Assembly: GCA_027460615.1 (NCBI GenBank)
Contig: JAPZAO010000004.1
Coordinates: 1 to 33,505, forward strand
DNA from: Candidatus Methanoperedens sp.
GTDB lineage: Archaea > Halobacteriota > Methanosarcinia > Methanosarcinales > Methanoperedenaceae
Reading direction: 5' to 3'
DNA length: 33,505 nt
Below are positions 21,636 through 29,025 of this stretch, one piece after another. Every line of letters begins with the position of its first letter. The stretch's first letter is position 1. The position numbers were made by a program, and so were the translations under genes. The notes beneath the pieces were generated by a model. That model was not told where the DNA came from. It searched no databases and was given only the letters and a program-made list of their open reading frames with translations.

Positions 21636-21678
21636 TTTCACATGTTTATTAAGTTACATGTGAAAGAGGTGTGTAATG
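21636..21678. promoter_or_regulatory. TGTGAA dyad upstream of the two-CW gene
   Basis: TTTCACATG (21636-21644) and CATGTGAAA (21657-21665) are perfect 9-bp complements, 12 bases apart. The right arm begins a TGTGAA-N4-GTGTGTAATG motif (21659-21678). A further TGTGAA lies at 21703-21708, next to the lysA start, so the region may control both divergent genes. Confidence 0.55.
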
Positions 21679-21717
21679 ATGGCAAACGTCAGGATTCCGT
21701 GATGTGAAAACTATAAT

Positions 21718-23022
21718 ATGATTACAACTAATTGTGCACCTATGTTCACAATAAAAAATCATCTTGAGATCAGGAACAATCACCTGGTAATAGGAGGGGC
21801 GGACACCACAGAGCTTGCAGAGCGATATGGTACACCGTTATATGTTACAAATGAGTCCCGTGTTATCGATAATTTCTCTACTTACAGGAAAGCATTCCCC
21901 GATGCCGATATATACTATGCGGCTAAAGCCAACGGAAGTTTTGCTATCCTGCGGATGCTTGCCAGGGAAGGGGCAGGCGCTGATGTTTTCAGTTACGGCG
22001 AGCTTTATATGGCGCTCCTTGCCGGCATCCCGCGTGAGAAAATCCTCTTTAACGGCAATTCAAAAACAGATTACGAGCTTCAAAAAGCCGTGGATATCGG
22101 CGTGAAAGTGTCCGTGGACTCAAGAGATGAACTTCATGCTCTTTCAGGAATTGCAGAAAGCCTGGGAAAAACCATAGATATCGCATTTCGTGTAAATCCG
22201 GATGTTTCTACAAAGACACATCCCAAGATATCCACCGGACTTCGGACTTCCAAATTCGGAATACCTGCCGAGGATGTTGTAAATATTTATGGCGAAGCAA
22301 AAGAGCTTCCCGGAATCTCACCAGCCGGGATACACTGCCATATCGGTTCGCAGATTCTGGATACAACGCCATTTAAGGAAGCTGCGCATAAAATGATGGA
22401 TCTCGTGGAGAAGGTGACCGCGCTCGGCATCAATCTCAAATTCGTGGACATGGGCTCGGGTCTTGGGATTCCATATAAGAAAGATGAGAGCGCCCCGACG
22501 CCGCGTGACCATGCAAGCGCAATTCTCCCGGTATTCCGGGAAAGAACAGAAGCCCTTGGAATCAAACCTAAACTCATAATTGAGCCCGGGCGCTATATCG
22601 TAGCCGATACCACCATCCTTCTTACCCGTGTCAATACGGTAAAGAAAGCGGCAAAGAATTTTGTGGGAGTGGATGCCGGTTTTAATCTCCTTGTGCGTCC
22701 CACGATGTATGATTCCTACCATTATGCCGTGGTGGCTAACAAGGCGGCTTCACCTGCTGAAGAAAACTATACTATAGTCGGGCCGATATGCGAGACCGGG
22801 GACATATTCGCAAAGGATAGAATGCTTCCGCAAGTGGAAAAGGGCGACCTGATAGCGCTTCTTGATGCCGGAGCATATGGGTTCAGCATGAGCAGCCAGT
22901 ATAACGGGAGACCAAGATGCGCAGAAATACTGGTGAAGGACGGGGATGCTGATGTTATCCGGAGCGCCGAGGATGTCGGGGATTTGCTGGCTAAGCAGAA
23001 ATTACCGGCGAGGCTGATGTAG
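21718..23022 (+). CDS. lysA: Diaminopimelate decarboxylase
   Basis: The last enzyme of lysine biosynthesis, a PLP enzyme that decarboxylates meso-diaminopimelate. The 434-aa protein has the PLP lysine in YYAAKANG (Lys70), the alanine-racemase-like barrel with HCHIGSQI and the glycine motif GSGLGIPY, EPGRYIVADT for cofactor phosphate and substrate binding, the catalytic GPICETGD cysteine, and GAYGFSMSSQYNGRPR at the dimer interface. Length is normal. The ATG at 21718 has no ribosome binding site but follows ACTATAAT; ATG 21742 is an alternative start. The gene stands alone. Confidence 0.96.
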   Translation: MITTNCAPMFTIKNHLEIRNNHLVIGGADTTELAERYGTPLYVTNESRVIDNFSTYRKAFPDADIYYAAKANGSFAILRMLAREGAGADVFSYGELYMALLAGIPREKILFNGNSKTDYELQKAVDIGVKVSVDSRDELHALSGIAESLGKTIDIAFRVNPDVSTKTHPKISTGLRTSKFGIPAEDVVNIYGEAKELPGISPAGIHCHIGSQILDTTPFKEAAHKMMDLVEKVTALGINLKFVDMGSGLGIPYKKDESAPTPRDHASAILPVFRERTEALGIKPKLIIEPGRYIVADTTILLTRVNTVKKAAKNFVGVDAGFNLLVRPTMYDSYHYAVVANKAASPAEENYTIVGPICETGDIFAKDRMLPQVEKGDLIALLDAGAYGFSMSSQYNGRPRCAEILVKDGDADVIRSAEDVGDLLAKQKLPARLM

Positions 23023-23032
23023 AGTGTTTTAA

Positions 23033-23845
23033 TTAGATTCTTTCAAAATGTTTCTCTTTATTACTTTTTTTATTTTCAAAGTTTTTCAAAAACCTATCTA
23101 TTCTTTCAGTTACTATATCTTTATGAGTCCCATTCGGAATGATAAAAAATAATCTCGCTGTTCCTCTATGATACCATAATGCTCTAATTTCATCACCATT
23201 TTTATCAAATTTTTTACTTAATTTATTTTTTATTTCTTCAGCTTGTTCTTTTATTTTCTTTCGTGTTGCGTGATGGTATATTATTAAACTTTTATCTGCA
23301 TTATTCCCCAATTCATGATAATAAATGTGTTTTACACTATTACTACCATCATCGTCTTTTAAACCATTATCCGGGTCGAAGAAAATCACATCACATTCTT
23401 TTAATTGCTCAAATCCGTTAGCTACCCAATCTCCTCTATCTGTATTTTGTAATTCTTTATCATAAAAAACAGTACCTTTTGGCAATATCTCACGTTTACT
23501 TATTTCTTCAATCTTTTTATTTTCACTAATTTGTGCCCACTCATCATCATTTAATTGTGAAGGATTATTTTTTAATTTCGATAAAATTTCATCATTTAAG
23601 TTTCGAAACATTAAAGTTTGAATTTTATTGTAAAGTTCCTTACTTTTGGGATTACAACATTCTTCTAATTTAAAATTGTCTTTTCTTAAATATCTGATAT
23701 GTTTTCCATAGCTGCCGTCATTTTTTACTTTATACCAATTAACACCCAATTTTAACTTCTTATCCGAATCCGCAGGTGAGCAAATATTCCATAGCAGTAA
23801 ATATTTACCGAAGTCACCTACATCGCCGACATATCCATCCTGCAT
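23033..23845 (-). CDS. Uncharacterised 270-aa protein, possibly methyltransferase-like
   Basis: Starts MQDGYVGDVGDFGKYLLLW and holds LGVNWYKVKNDGSYG and DVIFFDPDNGLKDD (about 152-165), then SLIIYHHATRKK and ARLFFIIP. I recall proteins of this style as uncharacterised relatives near mobile or defence genes. The GDFGKY start and acidic DPDNG motif parallel the RlmJ methyltransferase pattern (N-terminal GNxxDxxKH and DPPYE), so a SAM-dependent enzyme is a reasonable guess. The gene is clearly more AT-rich than its neighbours, a sign of transfer. A TTG one codon earlier is a weaker start. It begins 12 bases after the YgiT-type gene, in the same operon. Confidence 0.75.
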   Translation of the reverse strand: MQDGYVGDVGDFGKYLLLWNICSPADSDKKLKLGVNWYKVKNDGSYGKHIRYLRKDNFKLEECCNPKSKELYNKIQTLMFRNLNDEILSKLKNNPSQLNDDEWAQISENKKIEEISKREILPKGTVFYDKELQNTDRGDWVANGFEQLKECDVIFFDPDNGLKDDDGSNSVKHIYYHELGNNADKSLIIYHHATRKKIKEQAEEIKNKLSKKFDKNGDEIRALWYHRGTARLFFIIPNGTHKDIVTERIDRFLKNFENKKSNKEKHFERI

Positions 23846-23857
23846 CAAATACCCCTA

Positions 23858-24112
23858 TTACGCCAGCGCCGCCGCCTTCGCATCTATTTCATACGCTGTG
23901 AATTTAGTGCCAAGAATCTCTTTATGCTTGAACTTTTCAATTATGTTCTCGATTTTTTTCATGGTGGGATAATCCACTATGGACTCGCCACAATGCGAAC
24001 ACACTTTTGCAGGCAGGTTATCAATGACCAGCAACTTGCCCTCTACCCATACCTCTTCCCGGATTTTATCCTCTTTTAATTGTCCTCCACAAACAGGGCA
24101 TTGCTTAGTCAT
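23858..24112 (-). CDS. YgiT-type zinc-finger protein (probable antitoxin)
   Basis: An 84-aa protein with two CxxC pairs in the YgiT/MqsA N-terminal style: KQCPVCGGQL and KVCSHCGESIVD, followed by a helical C-terminus (TMKKIENIIEKFKHKE). The MqsA HTH half is missing, as usual for this short family found next to DUF4258 toxins. The ATG at 24112 overlaps the toxin stop by 4 bases (ATGA), which favours it over the upstream ATG at 24136. It would bind and neutralise the DUF4258 product and perhaps repress the operon. Confidence 0.82.
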   Translation of the reverse strand: MTKQCPVCGGQLKEDKIREEVWVEGKLLVIDNLPAKVCSHCGESIVDYPTMKKIENIIEKFKHKEILGTKFTAYEIDAKAAALA

Positions 24113-24405
24113 TTGCGTTTCTTGTGAGCTTCCCATAAATTCTCATCTGGATAATAGGTTGTAATTATAAATAACTGTTCCTCAGCGACAGCACATACAA
24201 CATGTATATATTTTTGGTCAAGTTTAGCATAAAGCAAAAAGCTGGGATACGGTTTATCATCACTGTATTCTTCTATTATTTCACCGTCAAGTAAACATTG
24301 TTTAACATCGGCAGAGTTAATTTTGCGTGCATACATTTGCGCTCTTGCATGATGTGTAAATTCTATGCATTCTTTTTTAGCAAGTTCTCTTATTTTACCA
24401 ATCAC
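24109..24405 (-). CDS. DUF4258 protein (probable toxin of a type II pair)
   Basis: A 98-aa protein with the DUF4258 pattern: FTHHARAQMYARKINSADVK near the N-terminus, then the IIEEYSDDKPYPSFLLYAKL strand region and VHVV-type strand KYIHVVCAVAEE. DUF4258 belongs to the RelE/HicA-like mRNA-interferase fold family and is typically encoded just before a YgiT-type zinc-finger antitoxin, exactly as here. The N-terminal His-His-Ala-Arg is the likely active-site region. It heads a three-gene operon, with the 270-aa gene third. Confidence 0.82.
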   Translation of the reverse strand: MIGKIRELAKKECIEFTHHARAQMYARKINSADVKQCLLDGEIIEEYSDDKPYPSFLLYAKLDQKYIHVVCAVAEEQLFIITTYYPDENLWEAHKKRK

Positions 24406-24426
24406 ACTATCACATCATTTTCTTTC

Positions 24427-24861
24427 TCATAGAAACCTTATCGGCGAAGTCCCCAACTTCTCGTCAAACACCCTTTCCGCAGCAATATCCATCTCAACTA
24501 TAAATATTTCAACAACCATGAACGCCTGCGCTTTTTTCCTGAAACATCCCATTATCATGTTTTTACTATTTCCGGCAGCGCCATGAAGATGAATTTTTGG
24601 AGCGCCGTTCTCCAGGAAAATGTTACCTGCACCAATAATCTCGCGCGCATCGTCGAATGCCGACCAGACAGTGGTGGGCGGCACGACTTTTTCTTTCGGA
24701 CCTGTTACGAGTTCTGCTTCTGCCATTGCCCCGAGCATAACAAAAAAAGCTGAGTTTATGTTTTCTTTCAATGCTAATTTGCATATCTCTGCAATTACAT
24801 CTTCACCGTGGTCAATCCTGACTGCAAAGAGTCTCCCTATTGAACCTGTTCGATAATCCAT
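24427..24861 (-). CDS. PPC/DUF296 domain protein
   Basis: A 144-aa protein with the plants-and-prokaryotes-conserved (PPC, DUF296) fold. Marks are IGRLFAVRIDHGEDVIAEI at the N-terminus, FVMLGAMAEAELV, and the His motif PKIHLHGAAGNS (about 88-99), where His residues bind zinc in solved relatives; VVEIFIVEM is the closing strand. In prokaryotes the domain forms trimers and often acts as a DNA-binding or regulatory protein; a specific role is not known. It is divergent from the lipoprotein gene and follows the toxin-antitoxin operon with a 21-bp gap but opposite context. Confidence 0.88.
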   Translation of the reverse strand: MDYRTGSIGRLFAVRIDHGEDVIAEICKLALKENINSAFFVMLGAMAEAELVTGPKEKVVPPTTVWSAFDDAREIIGAGNIFLENGAPKIHLHGAAGNSKNMIMGCFRKKAQAFMVVEIFIVEMDIAAERVFDEKLGTSPIRFL

Positions 24862-24977
24862 GACCAGTATATCATCAAACCAGATTTTAAAATTTGTGAT
24901 TGGTTTATAAACTAAAGTAACTATTCAACCGTTACCTTTTTGAAATCCTCTGCATATTAACGGTAGGAGATAAACAT

Positions 24978-25481
24978 ATGTCAAAAAAATTATGGATATC
25001 AGCAGTGCTTATTATAACAGTCCTTATTTCAGGCTGTATTTTCGATAAAGAGAAAGTAAACCAAAATTCGACTTTAAATTCCGGGCCAATTCCGCAAACC
25101 GGTTTACCAGCTGGATTCACGTTTATGGCAATCCATGAAACCACCCAGGATATTGGAGGAACCTCGATAAATTCAACTGAAGGAGTTTACAGGTATAATA
25201 ATGTCGAGGATGTTTATATCCAGGTAATCAAAAATGACAATCCAGAGACTTTAATTGCACAGTATAAGTCGAGCTATAAAGATGCCAAATATGATCCATT
25301 TACGGAGATTTCTTTAAACGGGCATAAAGCAACACAGGTGGCGGATTATACTACTAAAAATGGACAGAATACGCAAAGTTATTCTATAATATGGGCAACA
25401 GATAAAGCAATGATCCTTGTCTCTTCACCGACTTCCGATGCCAAGACGCTGATCGCCTTAGCGACCGCGACAGGATATTAG
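24978..25481 (+). CDS. Predicted lipoprotein
   Basis: A 167-aa protein with a hydrophobic leader and lipobox VLISGC (Cys20), so probably anchored outside the cell membrane by a lipid. The mature part opens with a Ser/Asn linker, then an antiparallel beta-rich domain (GFTFMAIHETTQDIGGTS, YIQVIKND, THNGHKATQVADY-like strands). No family recognised; it resembles archaeal DUF-type surface lipoproteins with about 130-residue domains. The gene is convergent with queE and their 3' ends overlap by 4 bases. Confidence 0.8.
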   Translation: MSKKLWISAVLIITVLISGCIFDKEKVNQNSTLNSGPIPQTGLPAGFTFMAIHETTQDIGGTSINSTEGVYRYNNVEDVYIQVIKNDNPETLIAQYKSSYKDAKYDPFTEISLNGHKATQVADYTTKNGQNTQSYSIIWATDKAMILVSSPTSDAKTLIALATATGY

Positions 25482-26206
25482 AGCAAATTCATCATCTTGT
25501 GCGTTTGCGGTATAGCACGCACATCTTTTAATTTTTCCCCGGCAAAATCCATAAGCTCAGCCAGTTTCAACGAGGAAACCCTCGTACTTGAAGTTACCGG
25601 CTGGAGCACAAAGGGAATATTCCTGTCGATTGATGCAACACCGTCTATTGCAGGAGATAATGATTGCTTTGTGGTCTCGGGGAGGATTATCACCTTTACG
25701 AAAGTCGAGGAGGTTTCGTTAAATATCGATATTGTCTCAAGCTCGTTTTTTAATAATTCAGCGTATTGGTCAGTAGAATCGTGTTCAGGAAGCTTGATGT
25801 CGCATGATGCTATTGCAACCATATCTTTCAGTTCCCGGGCTTTTTCCGGAAACCCTGCGTTTGTTTCAAGATAAACCGGATATTCAATTTCGAGCGTCCT
25901 GATAAAATCCGAATGGAGGAGAGGTTCTCCCCCGGTCAGGCTTACATGCCTGGTTGAAGGCGACCATAATTGCCGGATTAACCCAGCGACTTCGTCCCTG
26001 TCGAGAGGGGTTTTGACAGTATAGAAATCTCCGCTTCCGGGGGTTTTCTCAATCCTGCATGAGCCGGAGACATTCCGGGTTTGCGGCGTATCGCAGTATC
26101 CACAGTGAAGCTGGCACCCCTCAAACCTGACAAATACCTGCCGTACGCCTACATACGGCCCTTCGCCCTGTATTGAATTGAAAATCTCATTTATGTATGC
26201 AGGCAT
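25478..26206 (-). CDS. queE: 7-carboxy-7-deazaguanine synthase
   Basis: A radical SAM enzyme that rearranges 6-carboxytetrahydropterin to 7-carboxy-7-deazaguanine, the shared step toward archaeosine in tRNA (and queuosine in bacteria). The 242-aa protein has the diagnostic start EIFNSIQGEGPYVGVRQVFVRF and the cluster motif Cys31-x3-Cys35-x2-Cys38 (CQLHCGYC), then SLTGGEPLLH and the VIIP segment. The cluster spacing is the canonical radical SAM one. It starts 10 bases after the ftsZ stop and ends the cdc48-PRC-dtdA-ftsZ-queE operon. Confidence 0.94.
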   Translation of the reverse strand: MPAYINEIFNSIQGEGPYVGVRQVFVRFEGCQLHCGYCDTPQTRNVSGSCRIEKTPGSGDFYTVKTPLDRDEVAGLIRQLWSPSTRHVSLTGGEPLLHSDFIRTLEIEYPVYLETNAGFPEKARELKDMVAIASCDIKLPEHDSTDQYAELLKNELETISIFNETSSTFVKVIILPETTKQSLSPAIDGVASIDRNIPFVLQPVTSSTRVSSLKLAELMDFAGEKLKDVRAIPQTHKMMNLL

Positions 26207-26216
26207 TTAAAATTTG

Positions 26217-27308
26217 TTATTTGACAAAATCAATTCCGTATTTGGCAGTGCGAATGTCTCCTGCCGTATTTTTGCCCATTATCTGCGGTGACTTTACGCC
26301 TGTGACCACAATCATTGTCCTGACTATATTCTCAAGCTCCGGATCTACAGCGGCGCCCCATATCAACCTGGCCTTGGAATCTACACGGGTATAAAGTTCA
26401 TTCACCACACTTTCGGCTTCGGCTATTGTCATATCCGGGCCACCCACGACATTGACAAGAGCGCCTGTTGCTCCCGAGACATCCACATCAAGAAGCGGGC
26501 TCCGGAGCGCCTTCTGGACGGATTCGATTGCTTTGTTCTCTCCTTCCGCTTCTCCCAGGCCTATCATTGCCACGCCGCTTTTTTGCATAATTACCCTTAC
26601 ATCTGCAAAATCAAGATTCACAAGTCCCGGCTTTGTTATCAATTCAGTAATACCTTTGACAGACCGCATTAATATCTCATCGCAGACCTTAAAAGCAGTT
26701 TGTAATGGAAGATGGGGAACCACTTCAAGCAATTTATCATTGGGCACAACGATTACCGTATCAACAATATCGCGAAGCCGCTCAAGGCCGGCCTCTGCAT
26801 TTTCCAGGCGTACGGACCCTTCAACCGAGAAGGGCAGCGTGACCACGGCTATTGAGAGGGCGCCTGCATCCCGCGCAATCTCCGCCACTACGGGAGCTGA
26901 ACCCGTGCCGGTTCCCCCGCCAAGGCCGCATGTGATAAAAGCCATATCGGCATCTCCTATTGCTTTCTCTATTGCAGCCTTTGACTCCTGGGCTGCATCC
27001 ATGCCTATCTGGGGAAGACTTCCTGCCCCCAATCCCCGTGTCCTGCTTCTTCCGATAAGGATTTTCCGTTTTACCTTAATATTCAACAGATGCTGGGCAT
27101 CCGTATTGATCGCATACAGGTCTGCGCCCTGTATTCCCTCTTCAGACATTCTCTGGATTGTGTTTGAGCCTGAGCCTCCACATCCTAATACCACGATTTT
27201 AGTTTTTAATTCCTGCAGAATTTCCGCAAGTTCCTGGTCTGTATCCCCGACAACAGGTAATTGCGATTCTCCTGCTCTTGAAATTGCCTCTTTTATTATT
27301 GATTCCAT
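26217..27308 (-). CDS. ftsZ: Cell division GTPase FtsZ (FtsZ1-like)
   Basis: A tubulin-like GTPase that forms the division ring. The 363-aa protein has the nucleotide motifs GCGGSGSNT (42-50), AINTDAQHL, and the tubulin signature [12 protein letters not shown] (128-139), plus the T7 loop NLDFAD (231-236) that completes the active site of the next subunit, so it should polymerise. The N-terminal 30 residues ([15 protein letters not shown]) resemble the extended start of euryarchaeal FtsZ1. The Ala usual in GCGGAG is Ser here. A GGAGAAA site precedes the ATG. It starts 12 bases after dtdA and is followed by queE. Confidence 0.93.
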   Translation of the reverse strand: MESIIKEAISRAGESQLPVVGDTDQELAEILQELKTKIVVLGCGGSGSNTIQRMSEEGIQGADLYAINTDAQHLLNIKVKRKILIGRSRTRGLGAGSLPQIGMDAAQESKAAIEKAIGDADMAFITCGLGGGTGTGSAPVVAEIARDAGALSIAVVTLPFSVEGSVRLENAEAGLERLRDIVDTVIVVPNDKLLEVVPHLPLQTAFKVCDEILMRSVKGITELITKPGLVNLDFADVRVIMQKSGVAMIGLGEAEGENKAIESVQKALRSPLLDVDVSGATGALVNVVGGPDMTIAEAESVVNELYTRVDSKARLIWGAAVDPELENIVRTMIVVTGVKSPQIMGKNTAGDIRTAKYGIDFVK

Positions 27309-27320
27309 ACTTTTTCTCCT

Positions 27321-28703
27321 TCACTCGTTTAACTTGCCTAATTTAATGGCTCTTTTGTTTATTTCATATACCATCTCTGGATTTATAGTTTTTCCATCTA
27401 TAATCACAGATTCGCCCTGAGCCAGTCTTCCAAAGAGAGGACCTTCGCGTATTCCATATGATTCTGCAAGTCTGGGGTTGAATTTTTTTTCGGTTATTTG
27501 CAAAGTCCCTTTGTCAAGTTTGACATCATAATGTTTTTTAAGTATTTTCACGCATTCATCAGTCAATTCTTCGGCCGCCAATCGCGCGCAGTGGTCATTT
27601 AATCCGATAAGGACATGGGCGAACCTGCCGTCTTCATATTCTATATATGCAATGTTATGGCTTGAGAGGAATTCCTTCAACCTGTTCCTGTCAAGTTTTT
27701 CAGCTTCTGATAATAGAGCCGGGTTTATCCGCGCAATTTTCACCTTCGGGCATATGCAGCCCTGGCATGATGAAACTTCACATTTTATACCGCTTGTTAT
27801 CACCGGCTTGCCTGAAGGACAAATCTCCTTTACTCTTTTCCGGAGGTGCGCGCAGAACTCCCATGGTATGCCGTCCATATCTTTTATATCGCTTTCTTTC
27901 AGAACTTCAAATCCGATACTTTCCACCAATTTGCGCAATTTTTCGCGCTGCCCGCTTTTCATCGATTTCCTGTCAAAATAAGCAAAATCAGCCTTTGATT
28001 TCATAAACGCCTGGCGTACCATATCCTCATCCAGTACCTCGAGTGCGTGGGACGGGAATATATGCCCGAATGCAATATCTGATGACAATATGAGCGCAGT
28101 CTGCCTCGGAGCGTAATGAGTTCCCCCGAAACCCACAGCAACCGGCGAGTCGTCTTCTTTTAACATGAGTATTGCATTTGCAACCATCCTGCCTGCGATT
28201 TCATCTGTCCACCGGGATTCGTCGCTCCCTATTTCAATGAAGACTGAAGGTACGTCGATATCCGTTGGGCCGTGGTGAGTGCATTCAAGAGTAACTTCAT
28301 ATTCCTCATTTTCAGCCAGTATTTTGAGGGAGCGAAGTAGTGAGCGCACAGCCTGCGGCGCTGCAACTGCAAGTTCCTTCGGGCTTCCCCCGAAAACGGC
28401 TTCATTAACATTCCCTGTGGAATGGACTGTAAGAATAGCCCGCCCGTCTTTGCTCCTGTGTTTTGATGCAAAGATTATAAGGGATGCCGGAAAACCCCAT
28501 GCAATTAATTTTTTATCAATCCCATCCTGGTGAATGAGGGATTCGCTTATTTCAACAATCCTGAAATCCTTGTACTCAAGGGCCGTACAATCAGAATCGG
28601 TTATGGTCTGCCATTTCCTGCTATTCAGGAGATTGTTTTTAATATTCTGGCTTGCCCTGTCCAGGGTTGAGCAAATTATTGTGACTTTTATTTCACCCTT
28701 CAA
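27321..28703 (-). CDS. dtdA: Archaeal D-aminoacyl-tRNA deacylase
   Basis: Hydrolyses D-amino acids wrongly attached to tRNA, a translation quality step. The 460-aa protein has the DtdA core: ICSTLDRASQNI at the start, TVHSTGN, ECTHHGPTDIDVPSVF, GFGGTHYAPRQT with its histidines, and GHIFPSHALE. Relative to the ~275-residue core it has a C-terminal extension of about 185 residues with a Cys cluster (CEVSSCQGCICP), seen in some euryarchaeal members. The only in-frame start that keeps the family N-terminus is TTG at 28703; no ATG is available. It lies between the PRC-barrel gene and ftsZ. Confidence 0.9.
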   Translation of the reverse strand: MKGEIKVTIICSTLDRASQNIKNNLLNSRKWQTITDSDCTALEYKDFRIVEISESLIHQDGIDKKLIAWGFPASLIIFASKHRSKDGRAILTVHSTGNVNEAVFGGSPKELAVAAPQAVRSLLRSLKILAENEEYEVTLECTHHGPTDIDVPSVFIEIGSDESRWTDEIAGRMVANAILMLKEDDSPVAVGFGGTHYAPRQTALILSSDIAFGHIFPSHALEVLDEDMVRQAFMKSKADFAYFDRKSMKSGQREKLRKLVESIGFEVLKESDIKDMDGIPWEFCAHLRKRVKEICPSGKPVITSGIKCEVSSCQGCICPKVKIARINPALLSEAEKLDRNRLKEFLSSHNIAYIEYEDGRFAHVLIGLNDHCARLAAEELTDECVKILKKHYDVKLDKGTLQITEKKFNPRLAESYGIREGPLFGRLAQGESVIIDGKTINPEMVYEINKRAIKLGKLNE

Positions 28704-28742
28704 AACATTGCCTTCTGATACCGCCCCTGATTTTAAAAAAAT

Positions 28743-29006
28743 TTAATCAAAATCGCTGCCTGTTATCAGCTTTTTATCAACGATAGCGTAATCCTTTGCA
28801 GCTCTTACGGCTTCAAACGGTATCAATACATAACCATTCTGTGTTTTATATTTTGAAGTTTCAACCATTGCGGTTGGTTTGACAACCAAATATATCAAAG
28901 CTCCACTCTGGGTATCTATAACCACGTTGCTGGCAAATCCTAATTCCGACCCGTCAGTAAGCATTACCCTCTTATTAGCTAAATTTTTTGCAAGTATTTT
29001 TGCCAT
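28743..29006 (-). CDS. PRC-barrel protein, candidate CdpB-like division factor
   Basis: An 87-aa single PRC-barrel protein: KRVMLTDGSELGFASNVVID, GALIYLVVKPT, then YVLIPFEAVRAAKDYAIVD. Archaeal PRC-barrel proteins of this size (CdpB1/CdpB2) were reported as partners of SepF and FtsZ in division. The strand pattern with TDGSELG, VVID and AVRAAKDY..V agrees with that type, and the gene lies two genes from ftsZ in one operon. PRC barrels also occur in RNA processing (RimM-like), so the division role is inference. Strong AGGAGATT site. Confidence 0.82.
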   Translation of the reverse strand: MAKILAKNLANKRVMLTDGSELGFASNVVIDTQSGALIYLVVKPTAMVETSKYKTQNGYVLIPFEAVRAAKDYAIVDKKLITGSDFD

Positions 29007-29025
29007 AATAATCTCCTATCTTTTT

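Noticed and set aside
26452-27420. Long plus-strand frame of 322 codons opposite ftsZ
   Set aside because: It is a mirror frame of ftsZ; the product is Ser/Pro/Arg-rich without any domain, and FtsZ is certain.
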